A stretch of DNA of 48,011 nt from Apostichopus parvimensis. Taxonomy: Eukaryota > Echinodermata > Holothuroidea > Aspidochirotida > Stichopodidae. The position numbers and the translations under genes were made by a program. Location: positions 1 to 48,011 of the forward strand of contig KN883583.1 of assembly GCA_000934455.1 (NCBI GenBank). Reading direction: 5' to 3'. Below are positions 1 through 11,846 of the stretch, one piece after another (within the stretch, counting starts at the first letter, position 1; each line of letters begins with the position of its first letter). A model generated the notes under the pieces. The model worked only from the letters and a program-made list of their open reading frames with translations, had not been told where the DNA came from and did not search any database.

Positions 1-96
1 TTATGATGGTGTAATCGCAGTCTCCTTGGAAGTCGTACTTGACGTTGTCAAAGGTCACATAATGAGGGTCACCCCAAATGGTGCAATGACCGGGTC
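1..96 (-). CDS. Exon (partial): vWD domain F, part 1
   Basis: [17 protein letters not shown], then [12 protein letters not shown], cut off by the window edge. It starts a sixth D-module. The acceptor CTAG follows a pyrimidine-rich stretch, and the exon begins in phase 1 like its paralogues. GDPH is intact. Confidence 0.86.
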
Positions 97-892
97 CTAG
101 ACGGAAGATTGGCAAGCGGTTTAATCAAGCAATGATATCATTAAACATACAAAAAACTGCTTAAACCATTTTATTTATTGTTCAAAACCAAAGTGTTGTA
201 TGTCTTTTTAATGATCCTGTGTGACTTACCGAACTAAATCACCTTAATACCCTACCACCCCATCTCTATGCAACCCCTTCCCCTACCACTTAACCACCTC
301 CACAAGTATCCCACGCCTCACCAATTCTTTGCTTCTCCACAACCACTTTCTATTACCCTCCCCTCCCCTACCACTTACCCTCTACTTCTTTCCACTCCCC
401 TGCCCCTGCCCCTCACTGGCCCCTTACCTTCCCACACCTTGACCCTCTCCTGCACTTTCCCATCATCCTATCTCTTCCATGTACAACCTGGTCAACCATT
501 TAAAGCAGCTTTAATGAGCTTTCTACAAAATACTTGCAGTGAGTTTACTCACAACATGGTTGGGTTAATTTCATCAAACTTACAAAGATACCAGGTTTCA
601 GCCAGTTGGGGCAATTTCCTAATGCTAATACCTCTCTACACTGTCCTCCAATACCATGCTCTAAATATAGCACTGGTATTGTCAGTACAAACAGTTCCTT
701 AAACCTTGATCTGATAGAAACATGACAATCATACTGCTCGTACTGACGATACGAGTGCTCTGAAGCGGGACATGACACTACAGTATAGAAAAAATTCTCC
801 CAGGTTTTGCTATGAAGCTATGAATATTCATTGGCAGATTCAAAGAGAAGAGCATATGGAGTCTCAAAATGAAAAGAATATTAAGCCAATAC
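97..892. other. Intron with long pyrimidine-rich tract
   Basis: Separates TILa-E from vWD-F. Positions 241-480 are almost all C and T on the plus strand, with a CCCCTNCC-like texture. I see no exon in it. Open frames here follow from the skewed composition. Confidence 0.7.
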
Positions 893-1067
893 CTCTCTGA
901 CAGATTTGTCCATCTCCTATATAGCCTCTGTTACAGTAACAACCTCTGATGTTATTTTTAATGTCACACTCAGCACTGACATCACAGCCATAGTCTTCCT
1001 CTTCCAGTGTGCCATTGATACAACGATAGAGCATGGAACAGTCGTTACTGAGAACCTCTGTTCCAGC
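893..1067 (-). CDS. Exon: TILa / EGF-like domain E
   Basis: AGTEVLSNDCSMLYRCINGT, CDVSAECDIKNNIRGCYC, then RGYIGDGQICQR. It is phase 0-1, 175 bases as in module D. The first C of the usual C-x-C pair is changed (LYRC), as part of a slightly diverged TILa start. Confidence 0.84.
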
Positions 1068-2127
1068 CTATGAGAGAATTGTCATAGATAATTATGGAAG
1101 CCTTGGTGAAAGACAAAAATAAAACTTTCTGGTTTACAAAACATAAGAGTTTACAAACAGCTGCCAGTGCTAAAAAGATGATTTAACTTTACACTGTAAA
1201 GCTAATCAAAATGTGATATTTTACATGAATTAATGCAGATATCTCTGTAGATCATCTACCCCTTAGCTTATAAAGGTTGACACGTCGATCACACAGGTTT
1301 ATGACTTTTAAGAGTCTTGTACGTAACTTCCTCACCCTGACATTTTAAAATGCCACCAACCAAAGCTAGTGAAGAAGATAACCAAAGGCTGTTGATAATC
1401 CCTGCTAGTATCGGGTATCAAGATCAGCACTGACCAAGGAGCTACTAACACTTTATGAATCAACAATTATGCAACAGTCTGTGCCAATTTGACAGTAATA
1501 ACTTTAGCATACAAGTGACTGAGAGATTCCCTATCGGCCAAAGCAAAGATTCACCGGGTTTAGCCAGCTTGGAGCTGCAGCGAGGCCCTAACGAGTAGTT
1601 TATGACATATAAATCTGTGAAGTTCTTAAATTATGCTAGAGCCATACTAATCAAAAACTGGCATGAGTAAACACTAAAGTTTATCTCTAAGCCACCTTGT
1701 CACTATTATGTATACAACAGTCTAAAGACATTTTGCATGAGCTTCATTAAAACTCCAAGGTTATCGTGTCAGCAACAGTGAAATTGTGTACCTATTCTGT
1801 GCTCTGCAACACTTAGGGACGTAAAGTCTGTGACAAAACTGGCAAAATTGTAGTTACGTGGGATATAAATATATTGTTGGAAAGTTCTGCATGCATAACT
1901 ATCGTCTCTTAAGTTGAAATGTTAACATTGTACATACAAGTATTATACAAGCTTATATCATGGTAACTCAGTTTCCAGTAATTAAAATTTTACATTTTAC
2001 ATTACTCAACCAATAATTCCCATTCACAGATTTGATGGGGAAAGGCAGCTCTTGACAAGAATAAATATACTAATTCATGGAGTAATCCTATTGAATAATT
2101 GTCATACATATAAATATGAATGATTAC
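1068..2127. other. Intron, nothing recognised
   Basis: About 1 kb of AT-rich sequence between TIL-E and TILa-E with no cysteine-rich reading frame, no tandem repeat and no recognisable mobile element. Confidence 0.6.
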
Positions 2128-2330
2128 CGAAATGTAGCCACCGCTGGGTAGTATACAGCCACATTGTGTTGGATGAACACAGACGGTACCGTCCAGTACC
2201 AATCCCTCCAGACACTCACATGTCTCGACACAGGGTCTGGTGCAGTTCACATCAGCATCTCTGTCTACACAAGTACGAGGGCAGGCAGAGCCACACTCTG
2301 TGAAGTTGGTTCCCTCCGGGCAAACGATGG
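2128..2330 (-). CDS. Exon: TIL domain E
   Basis: AIVCPEGTNFTECGSACPRTC, CVETCECLEGLVLDGTVC, then QCGCILPSGGYIS. It is phase 1-0, donor GTAATC (weak at the last bases), acceptor TGTAG. All TIL cysteines are present. Confidence 0.86.
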
Positions 2331-3128
2331 CTACAGGAGATAAACGGGTAAATAAACGCTCACATTCAGGTCGGCGTTTGACGTGTCTAACAGCAATGTT
2401 TACAAAATTCCTTTAAATTTCCCATTCATATTCATTACCATGGAACGACCCTCCTCTCTGTCCCCTCTCCCTCCCCACCGCCACAAAAACATATTCACCA
2501 AGTTCTGTCTGAAAGATAATATTTCCTCACAATTCAACGCTTTTCCAGACAGCTTTGTATTGTAATTTTAATTTTAATAATAATTATAATTTTAATTATA
2601 ATTGCAGATAGGCAGATAACACCATATTTCAAATTTGTCCATGTTTGCAATGCAAAGTCATTATATCGAGTCCTGAGCTCTCAAAATGAAGGCATGATTG
2701 CCCAGCTTCTAAAGTATAGTGCATATACACCATCATGTTGCGACACCTACACTAAACACCACAGTAATGTTTATATAAACCCCAACCAGAACAAATTGAA
2801 ATAAGTATAGCACCAGAAAGTAGCTCAAACTTGTTAACCTGACAACAATGACAATTGTTTAGCTTCAAAACAATGAAAACGATGATAAACATTTTTCAAG
2901 TTTTTTTTTTAATTATATTTTGACAGATTTGTCCAAATATAGTTTTAAAGGTGAGGATTATAAGAAATTGGATAGAAAGGGATAGAGAAGTATTAGGGAA
3001 TGGGTAGAGGAATGGGTAAGGAAAATTTGGTAATGGAAAATGGGTAGGGGAAAGAAGATAGGGGTTGGAGTATGGGTAGCGGGTGGGAAGGGTTAGAGGG
3101 TAGAGGGTGGGAAGAAGAGTGCACCAAC
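2331..3128. other. Intron with purine-rich tract
   Basis: An AT-only stretch lies near 2562-2605 and a G/A-rich tract with GGGTAGGG-type units at 2990-3118 sits against the C8 exon donor. No coding signal was seen. Confidence 0.6.
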
Positions 3129-3311
3129 CACAAGCTGGTACAGCATCCCTCCATCTGCCAGGTTGACCTCCTGCATCTCTACAGGCATCAGCATACTGGT
3201 GGTAGTTATTACAGACCAAGTCCTCCTCGGGCAGAGTGATGCAAAGATCGTAGACACAGGTATCATAGTATAGATTAGGGTCAACATAGTCCTGACATCC
3301 TGAAAAGGCTC
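3129..3311 (-). CDS. Exon: C8 domain E, part 2
   Basis: GAFSGCQDYVDPNLYYDTC, CITLPEEDLVC, YADACRDAGGQPGRWR and AVPAC. It is phase 1-1. The donor GTTGGT is weak, but it is the position that keeps the standard 183-base length and phase. A purine-rich tract follows it in the intron. Confidence 0.84.
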
Positions 3312-3998
3312 CTGAAATTATTAAGAAAATGCAAAAAAATAAATAAACCATCATATAAGTACTAAAACATTATTTAGATGTCTGATCAATTCACACTTTA
3401 AAGGCATATCATGTTACCAACTGATATCATCTAGAGAAACTACAATTAGATTTATTATTCTTTCTATTGTTCATATCATTATTGTTTATTATTTTCTTTA
3501 TAGTTAATGTTAACATTATTCTTGATGTTGCATATGTTCTTACTCTTGTTGTTGTTGTTCAAGAACTTGGGAATGAATGAAGGATCAAATCCTGGCCGGT
3601 GCAACCTTGCACTGCCTGTATCATTAGATTTACCAAGTATATAATAACCATTACCTCACCATATTTCCTACCCAGAAATACAGACAACTCAAAAAAAAAA
3701 AACTTGGTCATTTTGCAGCATTACAATTTGTTCCAAATTTAGTTTCCAAGCTGAACTATCAATAAGATAACAATCTATTAAACACATCACACTGCATCAG
3801 ATCCCTAACCATCACTACAGTTTAATTCACTCACACTTTAACATCTCAAACATCCATTTCATACAAGTAAGAATTGCCAAAATTTTTAGAAAGAACGTCT
3901 CTTTTGCGCCTGGGAATATTTGCTGTCCATAATTCGTGTCTTTGACTTCAACTTTGAAGACATCAAATAAGTAAACTTCCAGCTTTTACATGACCTAC

Positions 3999-4146
3999 CT
4001 GATTCTTTTATCAGCTCATAACAAAGATCCTGTGCCTGTGATAGTGTTTCAGATCCTTCCTCACAGGGGTTAATTGGACCAGGATCCGGCAAGCACTGTC
4101 TGTTCCCAGTCTGCCAACTGTTAGCAAAGTCTGTCACAGAGGTAAC
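3999..4146 (-). CDS. Exon: C8 domain E, part 1
   Basis: VTSVTDFANSWQTGNRQC, PDPGPINPC, then AQDLCYELIKES. It is phase 0-1, donor GTAGGT, acceptor TATAG. Length and cysteine positions equal those of modules B, C and D. Confidence 0.87.
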
Positions 4147-4320
4147 CTATAAAACAGTGAAAGACTGGATGGGTAATCAAATCCTTGACATGACACGCTT
4201 AAGCTTTCAAATCCAGTATTCATCACATACATCACACATAATTTTGATTTTAATTAACTTAAATAAGTCTTGCCCCCCCCCCCCCCCCCCTCCCCTATCA
4301 TCTGTGAAATTTATGTCTCT

Positions 4321-4380
4321 AGGAGTAACGTTTATTACATATGTTTGTAAAGGAGTAACATCTTTTACATATGTTTGTAA
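4321..4380. repeat. 30-base tandem duplication
   Basis: Two adjacent 30-base copies beginning AGGAGTAAC and ending ATGTTTGTAA, differing at a few positions. It lies in the short intron between C8-E part 1 and vWD-E part 2, next to a poly-C run at 4273-4290. Confidence 0.8.
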
Positions 4381-4499
4381 ATTTCTTATCGTTAAGGTGA
4401 AAAAGTTATATGATTAAAGCATGAAACTGGGAATGGGAGACCTTAATATCCCAGAATGCAAGCTGGTTGAACCAATGAGGGGTTTTCCGATATTCTTAC

Positions 4500-4655
4500 C
4501 ACCATTTCATTTCTCATTTGATAGTCGTCTGTTCTGTCATCATTGTACGTTCCACAGAGCCCGCAGACCTTGCCGTAAAACTGGTAATTGATCTCAATTC
4601 TGAAGTCATAGTTTCCATCGTACATGGCTGTCAATCCAAAGTCTGTCATCAGGAT
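4500..4655 (-). CDS. Exon: vWD domain E, part 2
   Basis: ILMTDFGLTAMYDGNYDF, GKVCGLCGTYNDDRTDDY, then MRNEMV. It is phase 0-0. Two donor positions three bases apart are possible (GTGGTA or GTAAGA); I chose the GTAAGA site for its better consensus, which adds a final valine. Confidence 0.87.
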
Positions 4656-4837
4656 CTGTTTGACAGAAAACAAATGACAGATTATATACTTGAGTACTGG
4701 TTGGTACTGTTGAGCTAAATGTAACAAATGTATGCTGTATCACTACTACCATCCCTGTGCAACCATCAATGATGTTGGCATCACTGCAAACAAAACAGAC
4801 ACCATCATTGTCATCATGACCATCATTAACACAAACA

Positions 4838-5167
4838 CATCACCAGCACCACCACCAGCACCACCATCATCATCATCACCACCACCACCACCACAACCAC
4901 CACCACCACCATCATCACCATCACCACAACCATCATCATCATCATCACCACCACCACCATCACCATCATCATCATCACCACCACCATCATCATCACCACC
5001 ACCACAACCACCACCATCATCATCACCACCACCACCACCATCATCACCATCATCACCATCATCATCAGCATCATCATCACCACCACCAGCATCAGCATCA
5101 CCACCTCCACCATCATCATCACCACCACCACCACCATCATCACCATCACCACCACCACCGTAATCAT
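4838..5167. repeat. CAC/CAT trinucleotide microsatellite
   Basis: Over 300 bases of mixed CAC, CAT and occasional CAA/CAG triplets. It is open in several frames on both strands only because of its composition. It is intronic between the two vWD-E exons. Confidence 0.93.
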
Positions 5168-5260
5168 CATCATGATTCATGATCATCATCATTCTTTTTC
5201 ATGGTGCTGTCATCTTAGTTATCATAATCATCATCTAACAGAAACCTTATTTCATACATA

Positions 5261-5378
5261 TGGATGTCCATGGTATAATATTGATACCCCAAATTCTGAT
5301 GAGGTAAACTTCTATTGTGCAGTCCACCAGGAGTTGTTGCTCAACCATAATCGGATAACAGGTGTATGCCTATTCTAA
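5261..5378 (-). pseudogene. Relic copy of vWD-E exon 3' half
   Basis: About 118 bases aligning with 5500-5618, the 3' half of the vWD-E part 1 exon. Shared landmarks in the same order are GGATGTCCAT, ACCCC, GAGGTAAA/AAGGTAAA, GTCCACCAGGA and AGGTGT. Many substitutions and small indels break the frame, and no good donor or acceptor remains. It is a decayed local duplicate. Confidence 0.75.
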
Positions 5379-5493
5379 TAGGATCCCCCCCTCAAATAGG
5401 GGACTCCCACACCAGCACCACTACTGCCAACCATTGCCATCACCATCATTCTCATCACTCACTGAAACCCACATCTCTTAATATGCTACTCAC

Positions 5494-5804
5494 AATGTAT
5501 GGATGTCCATAGTAAATGGAGACCCCAGCAGAATCCTGGTAAGGTAAAGTCTGTACAGTGCTGTCCACCAGGACTTCTCTCCCAACTTTGATCTGGTAGG
5601 AGGTGTCTGCGTATTCCAAACGGACCTCTCTCACATATGAGACTCTTTCATTGGGGTGGTTTTTCACGTTATTGGCAATGAGTTCAAATGTTGAGTTGTT
5701 GCATTCTTCCACCATGGTGTACTCACAATCACCCTGGAAGTCATAGGTCTGGCCATCAAAGGTTGCATAATGAGGATCGCCCCAAGCAGTGCATGTTGCT
5801 GGAG
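5494..5804 (-). CDS. Exon: vWD domain E, part 1
   Basis: PATCTAWGDPHYATFD, YDFQGDCEYTMVEEC, ELIANNVKNHPNERVSYVRE, then YYGHPYI. GDPH is intact. It is phase 1-0, donor GTGAGT. A decayed partial copy of its 3' half lies about 240 bases below it in the intron. Confidence 0.9.
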
Positions 5805-6460
5805 CTGAGTATAAAATAAAACCAAAAACAAGATATTACTATGTATACCATGTATATTACTATATATACATGCTGAAGTGTCCTGCCTTTTATCCATGAT
5901 ACATTCAAGCAAATTGTCATCGTTGCTGATGTGTTTTTTCCTTAGCGTGGCTAAAGGGAAATTTCTGCTTGGTCGAGGTCGGGCAAAGGTCGATGCTGCC
6001 CTCACCCAATAGTGTTTAGGTGTTTAGGGTGTGACCTTTTATACCCGCCTCCTTGCTTTGCATACTTACGTAATCGATGCATACTTACATATTATGTGAG
6101 TTACATGCTTCATAACAAAATTAGAAATTATTACAAAAACAATTGAGGTAATTGAATCTTTGACTGTACGAGAAGAATGAAGGTCTATACAGCTTCTTGC
6201 TGAAATTTGCATTTAAAATTTGCATTAAGTTTTCTTCTTCAAACAGGGATGTACTGGAAAGACAGGATTACCTTGATACCCAAGGCCAAAAGGTCAGGAA
6301 GATATGTGGCCTTGCTTGCTAAACAAGGTCCACAGCTTACCACTCACCTTGTCAGATTTTTCAGCATTTTACATATCTTCAAGATTATACATAAGTCAGA
6401 ACAAAGAACAATCCTATTCTAGCAGTGATATTATTTAAATCTAAGAGTAATGTAACTCAC

Positions 6461-6635
6461 CCCTGTAACATTTCTCTCCATCCCAGGTGAACCCATGCAA
6501 GCAGTAACAACCTGTTTCTCCGTTTCGAATCTCGCAGGTAGCAAATTCATCACAGGCCATGACTTCACAAATCAAATTGCCAGCAGTACATGTGCATCTC
6601 TCAGTACAGTCAGAAGAAAGGTATGATTCACCAGA
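6461..6635 (-). CDS. Exon: TILa / EGF-like domain D
   Basis: SGESYLSSDCTERCTCTAG, CDEFATCEIRNGETGCYC, then HGFTWDGEKCYR. It is phase 0-1, one codon shorter than in module C. The S-G-E-S-Y start with a C-x-C pair matches TILa. Confidence 0.87.
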
Positions 6636-6700
6636 CTAAAGCAAGCAAAGTTTGAAAATGACAAAAAGTGTTTCTTTCCTACTTTGAGAGAATTAAATGG

Positions 6701-7139
6701 CATTAGTACTGACAATACGAGAATTGAAAAAAGAAGAAAAGAACTCTGTGTTGAGAATTAACTGGTAGAGAATCAAATAAATAATGGCACAAGTTTGTCA
6801 ATATTTTGTGTTATTTTTTACCAATAGTTGCAATTTGTCCAATAATAGTCTGTGGCAGGGCAGTAGTAATGAAATAATTTTATATCATTGATATGCTCTC
6901 TTGCCCATACGACACTGCTAATAATTAATGTATTAGTACTGACAAAACGAGAATTGAAAAAAAAAAAATCTGTGTTGAGAATTAAATGGTAGAGAATCAA
7001 ATAAATGATGGCACAAGTTTGTACATTTTTTGTGTTAGCTTTTACTAATAGTTGCAATTTGTCCAGGGCAGTAGTAATGAAATGATTTTAATTCAATTAT
7101 ATGCTCTCTTGCCCATACGACGCAGCTAATAATTAATGC
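6701..7139. repeat. Tandem duplication, two ~230-base units
   Basis: Unit 1 (6701-6930) and unit 2 (6931-7139) share CATTAGTACTGAC, TGTTGAGAATTAA, AATAAATGGCACAAGTTTGT-type stretches and end with TAATAATTAATG. They differ by small indels and substitutions, so the duplication is not very recent. Intronic. Confidence 0.85.
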
Positions 7140-7309
7140 AAAGTAGTTTGAGTTCCTCTTTGAAATGACATGACAGTTGCCTTGCTATGTTTCAATAAAT
7201 CTCATATAATAAGTAGCATAACAATGCCACACAACAGCATATATCATTATCAAACAACATGCTAACCACCAGAAACAATACATCAAACCCACCCCCCACC
7301 CCACCCACA

Positions 7310-7437
7310 CCTGTCCAAACACCTGTCTACCAGTGACACACTCTCATCCACATCACTTTTTACCTGTGATGCACTCCCATCCACCACATCAATTTTCACC
7401 TGTGACACACTCCCATCCACAACATCGTTTTTCATCT
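7310..7437. repeat. Minisatellite, ~40-base unit
   Basis: About three imperfect copies of a unit containing CACCTGT, GACACACTC, CATCCAC and CATCA, just above the TIL-D donor intron region. Confidence 0.7.
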
Positions 7438-7521
7438 GACCTGATAGGAGACATTCTTATCATAGAAAATTCAGATCAATGATTAATGAAGGCAAAATAT
7501 CCCAACAAACTCTCAACTTAC

Positions 7522-7721
7522 AGAGAGATAAATGCCATTTTCCCAGCAGCCACAATCTCCACTATCAACACACACGTTGCCGTCCAACACCTGGCCATCA
7601 GGGCAGCGACATGTCTCTACGCATTCGAATGGGCAATCTGAACCTAACCCTTGACCTGGACAAGCCTCGGGACAAGCAGTAGCGCAAGAGTCATAGACTT
7701 TGTCACTGGGGCAGTTGAAGG
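7522..7721 (-). CDS. Exon: TIL domain D
   Basis: FNCPSDKVYDSCATACPEAC, CVETCRCPDGQVLDGNVC, then DCGCWENGIYLS. It is phase 1-0 with a GTAAGT donor. A tandem-repeat-rich intron lies below it. Confidence 0.89.
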
Positions 7722-8149
7722 CTAAAGAGAAAAAAGCAATCATAAGATTACACTATAATACAAAAGAAATTAAACTAATTTTTGGCCCTTTTTTGTCAAA
7801 AAATGTGATTTTAAGTCATAATTGTAAGGATAGGTCTGCGAGGCAAATGTATTCCTGACTTAACTATAACTGCATCTATCAGAGTTGTATCAATTTCCTT
7901 AATCTTACTCTTCAGGTCAAAACCAGTTATTTTCTGACTCCAATGAAGACTTCTAAATTATCTCTATGGGGAACAACTGCACATTCAAACAATGCTTTGA
8001 GTCACTACACAAACTGTTTCACTGACTTTATTAACTGACCCCAGTCATGATTCATCACAACAATGGTATCAGTTCTACAGCAAACCTCCCATTCTGGTTC
8101 CAAACTTCTGTAAATAAAATTACCACTGTATTAACTCAAATCAGCACCT

Positions 8150-8266
8150 ATAGTCCAGTAGGGTAGGTGACAGCATATGGAGTAGGAGGCCCAGGTTCAA
8201 ATTCCCATTGAGGCCAGAGGTTTTTCACTGTTCTACATTTTTCAACTCATTCCCAAGTCAAATTAT
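8150..8266 (+). mobile_element. SINE-like copy with tRNA B-box remnant
   Basis: Contains GGCCCAGGTTCAAATTCCC, close to a tRNA pol III B box, and a tail TTTTTCACTGTTCT...CAACTCA. The same tail occurs at 27265-27295, so this is a dispersed family. The A box is degenerate and the copy short. Confidence 0.5.
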
Positions 8267-8354
8267 ATATCTATACCTCTATATATCTATATCTATGTGT
8301 ATCCATATATATGAGTACATGGAATGAACAATGGTGAATTTCTTCGATTCTTAC

Positions 8355-8537
8355 GACAATGAGGTGCCTCGGCTCTCCAGTCTCCTGGCATTCCTCCTGC
8401 AATCCTACAGGTCTTGTCGTACATCTCAAAGCTGTCACACGAGCTGCTATCGTCGGGAATAGTCGCACATGTGTCATAGAGACAGGCCTGGTAGTATGGC
8501 TCAGGGTCTACATATGCATGGCATGTGCTAAATGGTC
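8355..8537 (-). CDS. Exon: C8 domain D, part 2
   Basis: GPFSTCHAYVDPEPYYQAC, CATIPDDSSSC, YDKTCRIAGGMPGDWR and EAPHC. It is phase 1-1, donor GTAAGA. It matches module C residue for residue at the conserved cysteine, proline and tryptophan positions. Confidence 0.89.
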
Positions 8538-9229
8538 CTATAAAATATATAAAAGAATTAAATAATACATTGAAATATTACATGGTTTTATGTTGTCAAA
8601 AAATGTTCTGCTATCAAGTTTTTGAGTCATGAAAAGAGAAAGTTTCACAATTTTGGAGGTTTTATTTGTTTTGTTTTGTTATTATGCTATTATATTATTC
8701 TAATGACGGTATGGCAGAAATTGGGTTACATAAAATGACTCCAATGTGGCCTGGCAGTCTTTTGTTGGTACCCTGACATGAATTGAAAAGTAGGTTTATG
8801 TACGAAACATCATTATTTTTAAAACATTGTTATGACATCATCACAATGAGTCACTAAAAAATATTTTCGTTTTTGAAGTATATAAACTACAACGTTATTC
8901 AATGACTCTACGAAACACTTAAAAACTTGGGGGTTTTTATCAAAATGTTAAGTAGGCTTTATCAAACAGTTTTGATCTTGATTTAAAAGGCATATATGAA
9001 ATTATCTTTCAAGTTCCAAACGATTTTAAATGTTATTAAGCTAGCCTTTATCATACTGCATCAAGTAAGATAGGTACTAATAAAACTTGAACACAAATAG
9101 CATAATTGGATTTGCAAAACTACAGTTATTTTCTACAACCCTTGATATTAATGATGCATTTTATAACATTTTAATTTCATATTTTTCTTCTTCTCCCTTT
9201 AATTTCAAGATAAGCAAATCGTTATTTAC

Positions 9230-9377
9230 CATCAATGAATATGAGGATGTAACAGAGATCCTGAGCTGCAAGGAATGTATCTGAATCTTCTGAGCAGGGG
9301 TCCAAGGGTCCAGGATCAGGGGTGCACACAGAGGTACCAACCTCCCAACCATTTCCAAAATTGGTAGGGTTTGTTAC
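9230..9377 (-). CDS. Exon: C8 domain D, part 1
   Basis: VTNPTNFGNGWEVGTSVC, PDPGPLDPC, then AAQDLCYILI. Phase 0-1. Its PDPGPxxPC stretch is nearly the same as in module E, so D and E look like recent sisters for this exon. Only about 145 bases of intron separate it from vWD part 2. Confidence 0.87.
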
Positions 9378-9523
9378 CTGAAGAAAAAAAATGCAATTGA
9401 TTAATTACACTAGAAAAGTGGGGTTAGCCAGTCAAGGTTTCAGGAATCAACTATATCTCAAGATGAGAGGCAAGATATCGAGAAAATCGTTTTAAAACAG
9501 ATGAGATGGGTGCTATTACTAAC

Positions 9524-9682
9524 CATATCACCATCTGGGTGTTTGAAGTCATTATCGGGGTTACCGTCCAACGTTCCACAGAGACCGCACGTCTTATTTA
9601 GATACAGATCTTTCTGGACTTCCACCTCTACATTGTGACGTCCATCAAATCTAACGGTCAAACCGAAGGTCGTCTGCAAGAT
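9524..9682 (-). CDS. Exon: vWD domain D, part 2
   Basis: ILQTTFGLTVRFDGRHNV, LNKTCGLCGTLDGNPDNDF, then HPDGDM. It is phase 0-0. The donor GTTAGT departs from the usual GTAAGT but keeps phase and alignment with the other modules. Confidence 0.89.
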
Positions 9683-9811
9683 CTGCGGAAAGCAAAAACA
9701 AAAATGCCACCATTAAAAGTGGTTTCACATTACCTGCTGAAATCCTAACGATGTGTCAATTATTCATGAAAATTAAACAAATAATGTATGTATATATGTA
9801 TGTATTTTAGA

Positions 9812-9893
9812 TCCACCTGCAAGCAGGAACTCGCAAAGAAGCCTCATTGGCTTATCAAAGCCACAAGCTGACCGAAGTCAGTCTCTTAGATAC
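9812..9893. repeat. Dispersed repeat, forward copy
   Basis: About 80 bases (CTGCAAGCAGGAACTCGC through GACCGAAGTCAGTCTCT) whose reverse complement occurs at 16438-16517 with few differences. Family unknown. Confidence 0.75.
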
Positions 9894-10046
9894 ATATTTA
9901 ACGTCCATGATTATGAATTGTCAATTGTCAACAACTCTGTAACTGGACGACATACATTAATCTTGGAGTGACTCGAACTGGGGACCTTTTGATTGGAAGG
10001 CACTGAAAGAATAGTTTGAAAATTCACATCAAAGTTTAATACGTAC

Positions 10047-10369
10047 CACATTTGGATGGCTGAGGAAGATGAAGACGTTGATATCGTTAAAGTAAGGCAG
10101 AGTCCGAGCTACGTCGTTGACCCTGACCTCACCGCCGTTTCTCAACGTGTAGACGTTGCCACCGTATCGTAGGATCACCTCTTCCAGCATCGTGACCGTG
10201 TCGGATGGCAGGGACTTTCTGTTGATACCCGAGAGTTGAAACAGTGGACTATACCCGTCATCCAAGCAGTCACCGATCAGAGCATATTCGCACGCTCCTT
10301 GGAAATGGTAGGTTCTAGCATCAAATGTGATGTAGTGAGGATCTCCCCAAACCTGGCAGACAGCCGGCG
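10047..10369 (-). CDS. Exon: vWD domain D, part 1
   Basis: PAVCQVWGDPHYITFD, YHFQGACEYALIGDC, then VILRYGGNVYTLR and VRVNDVARTLPY, ending FLSHPNV. GDPH is intact. It is phase 1-0, with a GTACGT donor. It is slightly longer than its paralogues owing to an insertion around YSPLFQLSG. Confidence 0.9.
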
Positions 10370-11668
10370 CTGTGATAAAAAAGGAACAGGTATGACAGCA
10401 TGATCATTTATAATTCATTCTACTGCCATCAGATGCTTGTGTGATATTGAATTCACAAAACACAGCCCTAAATGTCCTAAATACATTATTAAACAAATTA
10501 ACAATAAAATCCAAAATAGAAAGGCATCCTTTCTTTTTTTTTTAATATATAAATTCAGACAATAACACTATTTGCATTGAATGCAGGATTGAAATTTAAT
10601 ACATCTATCTTCATGATGTCATCAGGCTTTTCGAGACTGGACTTAGGTAAAGTAAAAAAAAGAAAAGAAAAAACAGATTTTGAAAATATCTGGGATGCGC
10701 CTGATGACATAATCTCTTCTGAAGTCCAGACCTAAATATTATAATTGAATCCAGCGTGTTAAATTCTAAATGATTTTCCCATCATGTAATATATCCCTTG
10801 AACTTCATTTAAGCAAAATATGCAAGCCATGGATGGGATTTTAAGACTTATATTTGTCTCTTTGCCAATGCTTCCACTTCATTATTCCCTACTGTGTGAC
10901 TTAGTCATTTGATGACTAACTAGGCTGGGGTATCTGCTTATGTACATAGTCCAACCACTTTGACTTTGAACCTTCACAATTGATTAGCAGTTTTAACCAT
11001 TTTAATTGTCCATAGCATGTCCAATGACACCTTGTGCCCAAATTGAACAATGGAGACACACCTGTGTATTTATTACATTGAAGAGATTACCTCAAGATGA
11101 GGAAACGGCAGTTTTTATACAACACCTAATTGTATTCTGGTCATTTGATTGGTCAATTGCTCGTTGATTGCATGCAAAATCCACTCTATATCACTCTATG
11201 AAATAGAACCATGGGTTGAACTTTTTTGGTAGCACTTTTTTCAATGGTAAGAGAGCAGAGAAACCTGTCTGTTCAAAACAATCTGTTGCATGAGTGCATT
11301 TTACCCATCTTAATATAATATGTTGCGCCTCGTTGAATGGAACAAATTACATCTTTCAACGAATGAAATATTTGCACTATTGCACGAATGGAAACCATTA
11401 ATTATTTGTATAATATTCCTTGAATCGGCAGTGTTTATTCGCAAAATACAATCATGCCGTACACCATATTTTCCTCGTACGTTGTTTCCGTAACTAGTTC
11501 TCATCGTTATTGTGCTGCTTTTTGGACCTTACTATCCATATTTGACCTATTATCAGCTCTCAATCGAACCTCAGAAGAGGAAAAGCTGTGACGTAGTGCA
11601 AAAATCCGGCACACGATATCTTTGGATTCCGCTGAGACGACATGAACATCTTTTAACATTAAATTTAC
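10370..11668. other. Intron between TILa-C and vWD-D
   Basis: Holds the MITE-like copy at 11112-11419. Otherwise it is AT-rich sequence without coding signal. Confidence 0.6.
11112..11419. mobile_element. MITE-like element, copy 1
   Basis: Shares TATACAACACCTAATT, ATTTGATTGGTCAATTGC, a middle with TTTTTTCAATGGTAAGAG, and the end TTGTATAATATTCC with 25482-25844. Inverted ends (TATACAA / TTGTATA) suggest a non-autonomous DNA transposon or foldback element. There is no coding capacity. Confidence 0.65.
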
Positions 11669-11846
11669 CTTCTTCACACTGTAGCCCATCTCCCCGGTAA
11701 CCATCTTGGCAGTAACATCCCCTCACTCCATTCCTAAGAATGCATTCCGAGTTTACATCACAGTCATAGGATGCACACGTTATAGAACCGGTAGTCGTGC
11801 ATTCACATAACTCGCTGCAATCTTCTGTCACGAAAGAATCCCCTGC
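11669..11846 (-). CDS. Exon: TILa / EGF-like domain C
   Basis: AGDSFVTEDCSELCECTTTG, CDVNSECILRNGVRGCYC, then DGYRGDGLQCEE. It is phase 0-1. The C-x-C-T-x-x-G-x-I-x-C start is the TILa signature seen after TIL in zonadhesin-type proteins. The second half resembles EGF. Confidence 0.87.

Noticed and set aside
268..702. Plus-strand 144-residue open frame
   Set aside because: It lies over a C/T-rich tract, has no recognisable domain or splice context, and falls inside an intron of the minus-strand gene.
4732..5192. Long proline/serine- or Asp/Gly-rich open frames on both strands
   Set aside because: They are translations of the CAC/CAT microsatellite; triplet repeats without stop codons stay open in several frames.
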